DNA of 64,000 nt from Hoeflea ulvae (GTDB lineage Bacteria > Pseudomonadota > Alphaproteobacteria > Rhizobiales > Rhizobiaceae): assembly GCF_026619435.1 (NCBI RefSeq), contig NZ_JAOVZQ010000001.1, forward strand, positions 3,913,501 through 3,977,500, read 5' to 3'. The notes under the pieces were generated by a model. It saw nothing but the letters and a program-made list of their open reading frames with translations. It searched no databases and was not told where the DNA came from. Positions 21,170-29,777 of this stretch are shown in pieces. Both the position numbers and the translations under genes were made by a program. How positions within the stretch are numbered: position 1 is the first letter of the stretch; each line of letters begins with the position of its first letter.

Positions 21170-21838
21170 GTGCTGCCGGCCTTTGGCGGGCTTGCGCCCT
21201 CGCCCGCTGCGGCGCAGCCGGTCTGCGGGCTTTCGCTGCTGCTGGCACTGGATGTCTCATCAAGTGTCGATTCCGCCGAATTCGCACTACAGACCGCCGG
21301 CCTGGCCCGCGCGCTGCGCGACCCGTCTGTGCGCCGCTCGATCATTTCAGCGGGCGGGATTCAGGCAATGGCGCTGGAATGGAGCGGCCGCGACCAGCAG
21401 GTCGACATTGCCCCCTGGTCGCTGCTGACCAGCGACGACGACATCAACGCTTTCGCCGGCCGGATCGAGACCCATCGGCGCGTCCATACCGAATTCCCCA
21501 CCGCTCTGGGCTATGCGCTGGGCCATGCCGCAACCCGTCTCAACAAGGCGCCATTGCGCTGCGCCCGCGCGGTCATCGACGTCTCTGGCGACGGCGTCAA
21601 CAATGAGGGGTTCGAACCGCTGCTGGCCTACCGGAATTTCGATTTTGCCAATGTCACCGTCAACGGTCTGGTCATCCAGGGCGCCGACCCCGATCCGGTG
21701 GACTATTACCGCGCCGAGGTGATTTATGGGCCCGGCGCCTTTGTCGAGATCGCCGCCGATTTTGGCGACTACGCAGCCGCCATGAAGCGCAAGCTGTTGC
21801 GCGAGATCAATGGCGCCGGGCTGGCGATGGCCGATTGA
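21170..21838 (+). CDS. DUF1194 (von Willebrand factor A-like) secreted protein, start disrupted
   Basis: The body is an intact DUF1194 protein with a MIDAS-like LALDVSSSVDSAEFALQTAG near the N-terminus, VIDVSGDGVNNEGFEP and VIYGPGAFVEIAADF. No acceptable start exists in this frame: the first candidate is a GTG at 21170 without a ribosome binding site, and it cuts a hydrophobic export signal (IRIAVLPAIIIAVLPAFGG then PSPAAA) in half. Upstream ATG codons at 21072 and 21120 lie in the neighbouring frame. One missing base near 21131-21134 would reconnect them. Function is unknown. Confidence 0.75.
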   Translation: MLPAFGGLAPSPAAAQPVCGLSLLLALDVSSSVDSAEFALQTAGLARALRDPSVRRSIISAGGIQAMALEWSGRDQQVDIAPWSLLTSDDDINAFAGRIETHRRVHTEFPTALGYALGHAATRLNKAPLRCARAVIDVSGDGVNNEGFEPLLAYRNFDFANVTVNGLVIQGADPDPVDYYRAEVIYGPGAFVEIAADFGDYAAAMKRKLLREINGAGLAMAD

Positions 21839-21871
21839 AGACCTGTTGACCCGCATCGGTCGCGCAGTTGG

Positions 21872-22549
21872 CTAACTGATGTCTCCGGGCCCGGCCTCGA
21901 AGCTGGTCCCGTCGCCCAGAACGACCATCTTCATCGGGATATCCCAGGGCATCGGGAAGATCGTCTTCATCCGCGCAAAGGAGTGCCCAACACCGATGGT
22001 GAGCAGTTCATCGGGCAGCCGCGCCAGCGTCCGGTCGTAATACCCGCCGCCATTGCCGAGCCGGTAGCCGTGTTCGTCAACGCCGAGCAACGGAACAATC
22101 ACCACATCCGGCACAACCGGCTCGGCGTCAGCCGGCACGGGAATATTCCAGATACCCTTGACCATGGCGCTGTCGGGTGACCAGCGATGAAACTCCACCG
22201 GCTGGTTCTTCTCCACCACCACAGGCAGGCAGATCTGTGCGCCGCGTTCGCTGGCTTCGACCATCCATGGATGCAGATTGAGTTCGCCAAGGATCGGCCA
22301 GTACACAGCAATGCTTCGCCCGGCCACTTCGCCAAGAATGTCCGTCAACTGAGCCGATATGCGCGCGGCCATCTGCCTGCGATCTTCAAGTGAAACCTTC
22401 TGCCGCGCCGCATACAACCGGACGCGCTCAGCCTTGCGGAAAGTTGAGACATCTTTCCAGGTCTGCGGATCAACAACATGGCCATCGACCAGCATATGCG
22501 CAAAGCAGACAGTCGTTCCGGGCGGTTCGTCTTCATCGTCACCGGTCAT
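21872..22549 (-). CDS. 5-formyltetrahydrofolate cyclo-ligase family protein
   Basis: A 225-residue protein of the MTHFS/YgfA family, which converts 5-formyl-THF to 5,10-methenyl-THF with ATP. The family core is visible: RMAARIS-like helix, IAVYWPILGELNLHPWM, ICLPVVVEKNQPVEFHRW, and the nucleotide-binding loop DEHGYRLGNGGGYYDRTLARL. A polar N-terminal extension of about 40 residues (MTGDDEDEPPGTTVCFAHML) precedes the usual domain, so this is a variant and its exact substrate is less certain. I looked for 6S RNA next to it, as in enterobacteria, and saw none. Confidence 0.85.
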   Translation of the reverse strand: MTGDDEDEPPGTTVCFAHMLVDGHVVDPQTWKDVSTFRKAERVRLYAARQKVSLEDRRQMAARISAQLTDILGEVAGRSIAVYWPILGELNLHPWMVEASERGAQICLPVVVEKNQPVEFHRWSPDSAMVKGIWNIPVPADAEPVVPDVVIVPLLGVDEHGYRLGNGGGYYDRTLARLPDELLTIGVGHSFARMKTIFPMPWDIPMKMVVLGDGTSFEAGPGDIS

Positions 22550-22640
22550 GGCGCGGATTTAACACCCAAGGCCGATACGTCCACTTGCCTGATTGCGTCA
22601 TGATGCGTCTCACCCTGAAGTTGCCGTCAGACTGCGACCT

Positions 22641-22994
22641 CTACGTCTGGCCCCCCACCCACCAGTCATGCATGGCGCGAAACATCGGGGTCAGCTCTAC
22701 GGCGCGCGCCGTGGCTGAATATTCAACCCGTGGCGGCACTTCGGCATAGACCTTGCGCAACACCAGACCGTCGTGCTCGAGCGCGCGAAGCTGGCTTGTG
22801 AGCATGGTCTGCGTCACCCCGTCGATCATCCGCCGCAACTCGTTGAACCGTTTGGTGCCTTTGAAAATCAAAATTTGCAGAACGATCAGCTTCCACTTTC
22901 CACCGATCAGCTGGGCGATATCAGGCATAGGACAAAGCGCTTCAAAATCAGCATCTTGAGCGTCGACTTGATTGACCTTCTCTGCCGAAGTCAT
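22641..22994 (-). CDS. HxlR-family transcriptional regulator
   Basis: A 117-residue winged helix regulator: ALCPMPDIAQLIGGKWKLIV with the family cysteine, then FKGTKRFNELRRMIDGVTQTML, LTSQLRALEHDGLVLRK, and VEYSATARAVELTPMF. These match HxlR closely. I start it at 22994, where AAGGAG lies six bases upstream. Two earlier ATG codons are possible. It is divergent from a DUF899 gene and an inverted repeat lies between them, so local control is likely. Confidence 0.92.
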   Translation of the reverse strand: MTSAEKVNQVDAQDADFEALCPMPDIAQLIGGKWKLIVLQILIFKGTKRFNELRRMIDGVTQTMLTSQLRALEHDGLVLRKVYAEVPPRVEYSATARAVELTPMFRAMHDWWVGGQT

Positions 22995-23011
22995 GGCCAT
23001 CTCCTTTCCCA

Positions 23012-23033
23012 ATAGTATGGTTTTTGCTACTAT
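23012..23033. promoter_or_regulatory. Inverted repeat between hxlR-type gene and DUF899 gene
   Basis: ATAGTA at 23012-23017 and TACTAT at 23028-23033 form an inverted repeat with a ten-base spacer. It overlaps the ribosome-binding-site/promoter region of the HxlR gene and lies about 75 bases upstream of the DUF899 start. Size and position suit an HxlR dimer. Confidence 0.5.
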
Positions 23034-23107
23034 ATACGAAATTTCTGCCTACTTGCATAAACATACCGGATCGTCATCTTTTGTCAAAGCCGAACAGGAG
23101 AGACAGG

Positions 23108-23818
23108 ATGACACTGACACCCGCAAGAACTGCAACCCGTGACGAATGGCTTGAAGCGCGCCGTGCGCTGCTGGAGCTGGAAAAGGCGCATACCCGCCAG
23201 AAAGACGAAATCACCAAAGCCCGGCAATCGCTGCCATGGGTACGCCTTGAACAGGACTATCTCTTTGAAACGGATCAGGGCGAGGCTTCGCTTGCGTCCT
23301 TCTTCAGGGATCACAGCCAGCTTGTCGTCTACCATTTCATGTTCGGTCCCGAGTGGAAGGCCGGCTGCGTCAGTTGCTCCTTCTGGGCCGACAGTTTCAA
23401 CGGGCTGTCCGCTCATCTGGCGGCACGCGACATTGCCTTCGTCGCAGTGTCCAGCGCTCCCATGTCGATGATCGCGCCCTTCAAACAGCGCATGGGCTGG
23501 AGTTTCGACTGGGTCTCCTCATCGCCAGGTCACTTCAACGAGGATTTCGACGTCGGCTTTGGCCCGAAACGGACAGCAGACAGGCCATTGATGTACAATT
23601 TCAAGCAGATCGACAGCGCACCGATGGACGAAATGCATGGCACCAGCGTGTTTGCCCGAGACGTCGAGGGCACCATCTATCACACCTATTCAGCCTATGG
23701 CCGCGGGCTTGAGGCCACCAATGCGGCCTATGCCTATATCGACCTGACCCCGGCGGGCCGCCATGAACCGGCCACCGGATATCCGATGGCCTGGGTCCGC
23801 CATCACGACGCCTACTGA
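23108..23818 (+). CDS. DUF899 thioredoxin-like family protein
   Basis: A 236-residue DUF899 protein with a thioredoxin-like fold. It shows TRDEWLEARRALLELEKAHT, LPWVRLEQDYLFETDQG, then FMFGPEWKAGCVSCSFWADSF with a CVSC pair where thioredoxins have CxxC, and HTYSAYGRGLEATNAAYAYI. A redox role is suggested but no substrate is established for the family. The start at 23108 has AGGAG seven bases upstream. Divergence from the HxlR gene suggests induction by a redox-active or electrophilic compound, as for other HxlR targets. Confidence 0.88.
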   Translation: MTLTPARTATRDEWLEARRALLELEKAHTRQKDEITKARQSLPWVRLEQDYLFETDQGEASLASFFRDHSQLVVYHFMFGPEWKAGCVSCSFWADSFNGLSAHLAARDIAFVAVSSAPMSMIAPFKQRMGWSFDWVSSSPGHFNEDFDVGFGPKRTADRPLMYNFKQIDSAPMDEMHGTSVFARDVEGTIYHTYSAYGRGLEATNAAYAYIDLTPAGRHEPATGYPMAWVRHHDAY

Positions 23819-24005
23819 GCCACAGCGCAAAGCATGGCGTACGCCTGTCGCTTTCAAGGTCCCCGCCACCGCCCTCGCGCCGGCCCATCTGCTGGCGGGG
23901 GCGAGAGCGAAGCCGGCGGCTGAGCCCATACCAAAACAACGGATTTGATGGTACATCATGCGGACGCCGGTATGCGGCACACAGCGCGAAGAAACGGGTG
24001 ACACA

Positions 24006-24410
24006 ATGCAGACATCAGGCTCAGCCAACACCAACTTCCCAATGCTGGAAGGCGCCATTCGAAACCCCGCGAACCCGAACCATCTCATGGTCATCAGGCC
24101 GATCAAGCGAACCGTTCGTGTTTATGTTGACGGCACCTTGATTGCGGAAACCCAAAATGCGCTCCGCGTCATGGAGATGGGTAAATCACTGTATGATCCG
24201 GCAATTTACGTTCCTGCATCAGACATAACAGCCGATCTCGAACCGCTCGAAAAAACAAGCCACTGCCCCATAAAAGGGGACGCCAGTTACGTGGCTCTCA
24301 ATGGCAATGAAATTGCCTGGACCTACAACAACAATCTGGACATCTCAGAGCAACTCGCCGGGCATTTCGCGTTCTGGCCGGACAAGGTCAAGATCACCGA
24401 AGGCGATTGA
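24006..24410 (+). CDS. DUF427 family protein
   Basis: A 134-residue single-domain DUF427 protein. Family segments are RTVRVYVDGTLIAETQNALRV, DPAIYVPASDI, TSHCPIKGDASYVAL and HFAFWPDKVKI. The domain is small and beta-rich, with no experimentally settled activity. The start is uncertain: I use ATG 24006 because the family similarity begins soon after. An in-frame ATG 16 codons upstream also exists. A hairpin terminator follows. Confidence 0.85.
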   Translation: MQTSGSANTNFPMLEGAIRNPANPNHLMVIRPIKRTVRVYVDGTLIAETQNALRVMEMGKSLYDPAIYVPASDITADLEPLEKTSHCPIKGDASYVALNGNEIAWTYNNNLDISEQLAGHFAFWPDKVKITEGD

Positions 24411-24437
24411 TCCGGCAAGACGAGCCACGACGGCAAA

Positions 24438-24478
24438 CGGGTGAGCCGATAACCTTGGCTCACCCGCCGGATGGTTTT
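24438..24478 (+). terminator. Terminator between DUF427 and DUF892 genes
   Basis: CGGGTGAGCC at 24438-24447 and GGCTCACCCG at 24457-24466 form a perfect ten-base stem with a nine-base loop. A weak T-run (GGTTTTCC) follows about seven bases later on the plus strand. It lies between convergent genes and may serve both. Confidence 0.6.
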
Positions 24479-24504
24479 CCTGGAAACAACGAACCGGTTG
24501 CGCC

Positions 24505-24978
24505 CTATTCGGCGTTGACCGACGACACTGCAAGATTGGTCAGCTTGCTGTTGGCGGCCTTTTCCTGGTCGAGAATGCCCGACAGCAGGTCATGGGCTTC
24601 GCTGTGACCCAGCACCTTGGCCCATTCGCGCAGCGTTCCATAGCGGGCGATCTCGTAATGCTCGACGGCCTGGGCTGCGGCAATCAGGGCGGCGTTCTTG
24701 GCCACGCCGGTCGCCTCTTCCATGATACCTTCAGCTTCCTTGATCAGGCCTTCGATGGCGTCGCATTTTTCGCCCGAGGCTTTCTTGCCGATCGACGCGA
24801 ACACCTTTTCCAGGGTCTTGACCTGGCCCTTGGTCTCTTCGATATGCTCGGCGATCGCGTCCTTCAGCTTCTTGCCATTGGCAGCGGCCTGGACTTTCGG
24901 AAGCGCTTTGACCAGAGCGTTTTCGGCGTAGTAGATGTCCTGCAGGGTATGTTCAAAGGCGTCGGACAGGGTCTTCAT
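24505..24978 (-). CDS. Ferritin-like DUF892 (YciE/YciF family) protein
   Basis: A 157-residue four-helix-bundle protein. It shows FEHTLQDIYYAENALVKALP at the N-terminus and EHIEETKGQVKTLEKVF in the second helix. AAQAVEHYEIARYGTLREWA follows in the third helix, with the glutamate and histidine residues of a ferritin-like di-metal site. The family is associated with stress conditions but its activity is not settled. It stands alone, convergent with the DUF427 gene. Confidence 0.92.
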   Translation of the reverse strand: MKTLSDAFEHTLQDIYYAENALVKALPKVQAAANGKKLKDAIAEHIEETKGQVKTLEKVFASIGKKASGEKCDAIEGLIKEAEGIMEEATGVAKNAALIAAAQAVEHYEIARYGTLREWAKVLGHSEAHDLLSGILDQEKAANSKLTNLAVSSVNAE

Positions 24979-25209
24979 GGCACATTTCCTTTCAAAACAA
25001 TGATATAGGGTCGGCTTCAGGGCATGGTTACAGGGGTCGCTTCGGACCGGACCTGGCGGGAACCAGAGCTGCTCTGTCCCGTCTGGCGCTCAACGATGCA
25101 GGGGGAATTTGTTCCCGGACCGGGGACGCGATTTCGCGTGATGCGGGTGTCAGGGACAACCCGCCATCGCGGCGCGCCGGCGCGCTGCATCCGGTCGAAA
25201 GACAAAAAT

Positions 25210-25645
25210 GCCAGCCGGCCTGTAAGCCGGGTTCTGTAAGGCCTCCGCCCGAGGGCGAAGACGTGGCAGCCATTCCTCTGGGATACGCATTGCTGCGCAC
25301 CTCAAGCAACCTACCCGGATGATCAACCCCGGAAAAAGGGCCGGACTTGCGTCCTGCGTCATCCCTATTCGGTCTTGCTCCCGGTGGGGTTTACCGTGCC
25401 GCTTCCGTTGCCGGTCGCGCGGTGGGCTCTTACCCCACCCTTTCACCCTTACCCCGCCATCTCATCGCCGCGAAACCTTTAATCAGGCACCGGCGATCAG
25501 AAGGCGGGGCGGTTTACTTTCTGTGGCACTTTCCCTGGGGTCGCCCCCGCCGGACGTTATCCGGCACCGTTTATCCGTGGAGCCCGGACTTTCCTCGCCC
25601 TGCTGTCTTTCGACGTTGCAAGGCGCGGCTGCCCGGCCGACTGGC
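25210..25645 (-). ncRNA. rnpB: RNase P RNA (class A)
   Basis: Catalytic RNA that removes 5' leaders from tRNA precursors. Read on the minus strand, the universal segment GAGGAAAGTCCGGGCTCCA is present shortly after the 5' end, and ACAGAACCCGGCTTACAGG near the 3' end. The ends were set by the P1 helix: GCCAGTCGGC at 25645-25636 pairs with GCCGGCTGGC at 25219-25210. The length is about 436 nt, in the range of alphaproteobacterial examples. An ATTTTTG run follows the 3' end. Confidence 0.95.
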
Positions 25646-25892
25646 GCGCTCTCCTTAGACCATGCGTCAACCGATGGCCAGAGAAATGCCACCCCTGCTG
25701 AAAGCCTTTCCGTTGACAAAGGTCACGCGTCAAATTATCAGCGCGCAGGGTGAAGGCCCCTGCCGCTCGCTGGCTTGTCCATGGTGAAGTCCTTCGCAAT
25801 TCTCTCATCCACCGATTTCAGTTGAATGCGGTCTGATGGCAACGCGAGCACCCCTCATGTTTTCCGCATCCAGACACTGAAAGAGGTTTGTG

Positions 25893-27281
25893 ATGACAGA
25901 AACGTCTCCACCCGAAAACAACATCTATCTTGCCGGGCCACTGCCGGCCTTGTTCGCCAAAACCGCCACGCCGATCATCGTGGTGATGGGCGTCAATGGC
26001 CTGTTCACCGTGGTCGATGCCTATTTCCTCGGCGCCTATGTCGGGGCCGATGCACTGACTGCGGTGACATTGATGTTTCCGCTCTACATGCTGCTGGTCG
26101 CGCTCTCAACGCTGGTCTCGAACGGCTTTGCCAGCGTCTTTGCCCGGCTGATCGGCGGCGGCGAGCGGCAGCGCGCGCGCACAGTATTCGCCCAGGCCGT
26201 GCAACTCTCCCTCGTTGTCTGCGCTATTCTGATTGCGCTGTTCCTGACGATCGGCAACGCGCTCAGCTTGATGGCAGCCAATGGCAATGCAGCGTTGGCG
26301 GCGATGGGCTACACCTATATCTCCATCCTGATCCTGTCTTCGCCGCTGGTCTTCGTGCTCTCGATCAACATCGCCGCCCTGCGCAGCGAAGGCCTGCTCA
26401 CCGCCATGGCGGCGATCACGCTGATGTCGGCTCTGCTCAACATCGGCTTCGACTATCTCTTCATCGTCGAACTTGGCGCGGGCGTGGCCGGTTCGGCCTA
26501 TGGCACTGTGCTGGCGCAGCTCTGCTCCATGCTTGCCGTGATCATCTACCGCAAATCCACCACCCCGAAGACCTCCACACTCAGCCTTCCGGCATGGCAC
26601 GGAGCAAGCCATTGGGGCGAACTCCTGGCCTTGGGTGCGCCTTCGAGCCTCGGCTATATCGGCATGTCGCTGTCGGCGGGTCTGACACTCTACTGCCTGC
26701 AGCTGTGGGCAGCGGACACCTATGCCTCGACGGCAGGCGCGTTCGGCATCATTACACGGCTGATCACCTTCACCTTCCTGCCATTGCTGGGGCTGAGCAT
26801 GGCGTTCCAGACCATCGCCGGCAACAATTTCGGGGCGAAGCTGGCAACACGAACCGACAAGAGCATCAAGCTGGCGCTGGTTCTGGCGCTGGTCTACTGC
26901 GTGATCGTCGAGCTGATCTTTCTCGGCACCCGCTCACAGATTGGCTACATCTTCATTGAGGATCACGCCATTTCCGGCGAAATCGCCCGGATCCTGCCCT
27001 ACATCGTCCTCACAACCTTCATCTTCGGTCCGGTGATGATGATCGGGGCCTATTTCCAGGCGATCGGCGATGCGCCCAGGGCAGCGCTGCTGGGCCTGTC
27101 AAGAACCTATCTGTTTGCCCTGCCACTCACTTTTGCGCTGCCGTTCTGGTTTGGCGAGCCGGGCATCTGGTATGCGGGCATCGTCGCCGAGCTGCTGGTG
27201 CTCGCAACGACTGTGTTTGTGCTGATTCACCGCAAGCGGCTGGCAGGACACCGCTGGGGGCTCCTGGAAGCCCGCATATGA
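25893..27281 (+). CDS. MATE-family multidrug/sodium antiporter
   Basis: A 462-residue inner-membrane transporter with about twelve hydrophobic helices in two related halves, of the MATE family (toxic compound extrusion driven by sodium or proton gradient). N-terminal landmarks are ALFAKTATPIIVVMGVNGLFTV, VDAYFLGAYVGADALTAVTL and LSTLVSNGFASVFARLIGGG. The second half begins near ALGAPSSLGYIGMSLSAG. The start at 25893 follows AGAGG at a good distance. No regulator is adjacent, and the substrate is unknown. It ends at a hairpin terminator. Confidence 0.93.
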   Translation: MTETSPPENNIYLAGPLPALFAKTATPIIVVMGVNGLFTVVDAYFLGAYVGADALTAVTLMFPLYMLLVALSTLVSNGFASVFARLIGGGERQRARTVFAQAVQLSLVVCAILIALFLTIGNALSLMAANGNAALAAMGYTYISILILSSPLVFVLSINIAALRSEGLLTAMAAITLMSALLNIGFDYLFIVELGAGVAGSAYGTVLAQLCSMLAVIIYRKSTTPKTSTLSLPAWHGASHWGELLALGAPSSLGYIGMSLSAGLTLYCLQLWAADTYASTAGAFGIITRLITFTFLPLLGLSMAFQTIAGNNFGAKLATRTDKSIKLALVLALVYCVIVELIFLGTRSQIGYIFIEDHAISGEIARILPYIVLTTFIFGPVMMIGAYFQAIGDAPRAALLGLSRTYLFALPLTFALPFWFGEPGIWYAGIVAELLVLATTVFVLIHRKRLAGHRWGLLEARI

Positions 27282-27328
27282 CGCTTGCTCAATCGCAAAG
27301 CGGTCACCAGTCAGGCGGCCGCAAATTA

Positions 27329-27353
27329 TTCCGAATTTTTTCGGAACCTTTTT
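27329..27353 (+). terminator. Rho-independent terminator after the MATE gene
   Basis: TTCCGAA at 27329-27335 and TTCGGAA at 27340-27346 form a stem with a four-T loop, followed by CC and TTTTT. It lies between the convergent MATE and transglycosylase genes. Confidence 0.7.
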
Positions 27354-27405
27354 CACCATGCCGCGTTTAGAGATTGCCGGGATGTTGAAGAAAGGATCCC
27401 CCGCC

Positions 27406-27918
27406 TTATTTCATCAGCTTGGCAACCTTGCCGCAGTAGCGCTTGGAAACAGGATTCATCCGCTTGGCGCCATGTCCGGCGTTGTATTTCAGGATCGTGC
27501 CGCAGGTGGTGCCGCCACCGAGTTGATGCGCCTTTGCCAGATACAGCATGCCATACTTGATGTTGGTCTCGGGATTGTAGAGCCCCTTGGTCGACCCCTT
27601 GTAGCCCATCATCCGCGCCGTGGCCGGCTTGATTTGCATGAGCCCCACCTCGCCTGCCGAACCGCGGGCATTTGCGCGATAATTGCTTTCCACCGAAATC
27701 ACCGCATGGGCGAGCGATTCAGGAACGCCGTGGGTCTTGGCATATTTGGAAATCAGCTTGCCATAGGGCCTGCCGGAATAGCCAAAGCTCATGTCCGAGC
27801 CCTTGATCGAGCTCTTGGAGATAGATCCGGTGGTCTCACCCGAGATCGCGGTGGTTTCGCAGCCCGTAAGCACAACACAAAGCAGGGCCGCCGCGGCAGC
27901 CGAGAAAATTCGACGCAT
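27406..27918 (-). CDS. Lytic transglycosylase, SLT-domain lipoprotein
   Basis: A 170-residue outer-membrane-type lipoprotein: basic start MRRIF, hydrophobic stretch, then the lipobox LTGC at about residues 17-20. The rest is a goose-lysozyme-like SLT domain with HAVISVESNYRANARGSAGEVGLMQIKPATARMMG, which includes the catalytic glutamate (in VESNY), and LAKAHQLGGGTTCGTILKYNAG. It would cleave glycan strands of peptidoglycan with formation of anhydro-MurNAc. It is a single-gene unit, convergent with the MATE gene. Confidence 0.93.
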   Translation of the reverse strand: MRRIFSAAAAALLCVVLTGCETTAISGETTGSISKSSIKGSDMSFGYSGRPYGKLISKYAKTHGVPESLAHAVISVESNYRANARGSAGEVGLMQIKPATARMMGYKGSTKGLYNPETNIKYGMLYLAKAHQLGGGTTCGTILKYNAGHGAKRMNPVSKRYCGKVAKLMK

Positions 27919-28167
27919 GTTTGATTTACTCCGATAGCACCCTGCTCACGCGTTCATCGACGGTGACCGGGGCATGCCCCTGGCGCGTTTCATGTCAGTC
28001 CGGTACCGGCGGAGGCCTGTGGCCAAATATCCGGTCCGAACGTTGAAGCCCACTCAATCAGGGCACAGACAGGCGGAATTAAGGTCAGGCAACCCAAAAA
28101 TGCTGCATCGCAATAAACTTAAGTGACACTCTGTAACACTTGCCGCTCTCAACAGCGGGCCAAAGGC

Positions 28168-28929
28168 TCAAGCCATGCTGGTCAGCGAGGTCAGCAGCTT
28201 GTGCAAGGTGCCGATGGTCGAGGCATCGGCAATGCCGTCGACACGCTCGGGCCGGAAATGGCGCTGGAAGGCGCGGATCACGGCCGCAGTTTCGGCATCA
28301 TAGGACCCGTCAACCCGCACATTGTAGCCATACAGCGACAGCATGGTCTGCAGCGCCTCCACCGGCTGGCCCGTGTCGCCCTCCTGGAAAAACCGCCCGC
28401 CGCCCACCGGCAGCGGCTCGACCCAGTGGCCGATCCCGGCTTGGTGCAGCCGCTCCCGGGGAAAGCGCTCGCCCGGATCCTGCTTGCGCATCGGCGCGAT
28501 GTCGGAATGGCCCAGCACCCGCTCGGCCACCAAGCCGTGGCGGCCGATGATGTCGCGGCACAGCGCGATCACGGCTTCAATCTGAGCGTCATGAAAGGGC
28601 GGCGAATCCGCCGCATGGCCTGGATTGGCAATTTCAATGCCGATCGAGGCGGAATTGATGTCGGTTTCGCCCTTCCAATGGCTCTGACCTGCGTGCCAGG
28701 CGCGCGCGCTTTCGGGCACCATCTGGGTGACCAGTCCCGCCTCGTCGACAAAATAATGCGACGAGACCTGGCTCTCTTCCGTGCACAGCCAGTCGAGCGC
28801 TGCCTGCGCGGTGGGCATGCCGGTATAGTGCAGGATCAGCATGTCGGGATCATTGCCGGTCTTGCGCTCGCCACAATTCGGCGATGGCCGCACTGTGGCT
28901 GCGGCAAAATCCGGCTGGAACCCACTCAT
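28168..28929 (-). CDS. N-acetylmuramoyl-L-alanine amidase with C-terminal peptidoglycan-binding domain
   Basis: A 253-residue AmiD/AmpD-type zinc amidase. Residues about 25-165 form Amidase_2: DMLILHYTGM with the first metal histidine, SSHYFVDEAGLVTQMV, IGIEIANPGH, and VLGHSDIAPMRKQDPGERFP with the second histidine and aspartate. Residues about 180-248 form a PG_binding_1 domain (GQPVEALQTMLSLYGY and AVIRAFQRHFRPERVDG). No signal peptide is visible, so it may act on recycled muropeptides in the cytoplasm. It starts inside the stop of the DjlA-like gene (ATGA), an arrangement common in Rhizobiales. Confidence 0.93.
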   Translation of the reverse strand: MSGFQPDFAAATVRPSPNCGERKTGNDPDMLILHYTGMPTAQAALDWLCTEESQVSSHYFVDEAGLVTQMVPESARAWHAGQSHWKGETDINSASIGIEIANPGHAADSPPFHDAQIEAVIALCRDIIGRHGLVAERVLGHSDIAPMRKQDPGERFPRERLHQAGIGHWVEPLPVGGGRFFQEGDTGQPVEALQTMLSLYGYNVRVDGSYDAETAAVIRAFQRHFRPERVDGIADASTIGTLHKLLTSLTSMA

Positions 28930-29636
28930 GCCGCGGCGCGGGCTTTCTCGATCACCGCATAGGCATCGTTGAGCGCCGCCATCCGGTCATTGGCGATCGA
29001 CAGGAAGGATTCGGGCACGCCGCGGGCGCGCATGCTGTCGGGATGGCTGTCGGCAGCCAGCGCCCGGTAGCGTTTCTTGACTTCGTCAAACGGCGTCGTG
29101 TCCGGCAGACCCAGCACCGCATAGGGATCAATTCCGTCGGGGTGAACATGGCGCGCCATGATCCGGTCGAAATGGACTTCATCGACATGGAAGATGTCGG
29201 CAACATTGGCGATGAATTCGAGTTCCTTTTCGTGGATCAGCCCATCCGCCTTGGCGATGTGGAACAATCCATCCAGAACATCCTCGAGCATGGCGCAATT
29301 GGCGTTGCCCGACCCGCACATGCCCGCCACCCGCTGGGCATAGGCCTCGTAGCCGGCAACATCCTGCTTGGCCAGATTGTACAGCCGCGCCACATTGGCG
29401 GCCTCGTCCTGCGGGATCGCGAAAATCTCCTGGAATGCCCGGACTTCCTCCGGCGCGACAATGCCGTCGGCCTTGGCCATCTTGGCCGACAGCGCAATCA
29501 CGGCGACGGAAAACGCCACCTTGCGCCGTGTTTCGGGATCGCCGGCAAAGACCGTTCGCACGGCTTCGACAACGCCTGAAAAGGCAGTGGACGCTGTTTC
29601 GCCAATCGCGTCGAACAGGCGGGAGAACATAGACAT
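28926..29636 (-). CDS. TerB/J-domain co-chaperone (DjlA-like)
   Basis: A 236-residue protein with an N-terminal TerB-like helical domain (about residues 40-160, KVAFSVAVIALSAKMAKADG and GLFHIAKADGLIHEKELEFI) and a C-terminal J domain (about 168-232: DPYAVLGLPDTTPFDEVKKR, then AADSHPDSM, which contains the essential HPD). It should stimulate DnaK-type Hsp70 ATPase. Unlike enterobacterial DjlA it has no strong N-terminal membrane helix. It overlaps the amidase gene by four bases. Confidence 0.92.
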   Translation of the reverse strand: MSMFSRLFDAIGETASTAFSGVVEAVRTVFAGDPETRRKVAFSVAVIALSAKMAKADGIVAPEEVRAFQEIFAIPQDEAANVARLYNLAKQDVAGYEAYAQRVAGMCGSGNANCAMLEDVLDGLFHIAKADGLIHEKELEFIANVADIFHVDEVHFDRIMARHVHPDGIDPYAVLGLPDTTPFDEVKKRYRALAADSHPDSMRARGVPESFLSIANDRMAALNDAYAVIEKARAAA

Positions 29637-29777
29637 GATTTGTTCTTAGGCGATTTGAACGAAAAAATCGAGCGTTTTGCAGCGCACAATCAAACTTCGA
29701 TCCATCACCCCTGTCGATCCGACCCATCGCCGAAATTCGCTGGACCATCGCAGCGCGGCACCGCTAAAGCTCATCCC

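Noticed and set aside
22550..22640. 6S RNA near the 5-formyl-THF cyclo-ligase gene
   Set aside because: The gap is only about 90 bases and shows no long rod-like pairing, so 6S RNA is not here.
24979..25204. Search for a gene or RNA between the DUF892 gene and rnpB
   Set aside because: No start codon with a ribosome binding site, no conserved RNA signature and no strong hairpin were found.
27975..27990. GGGGCATGCCCC palindrome upstream of the transglycosylase gene
   Set aside because: A short GC palindrome expected by chance in high-GC DNA, with no promoter context.
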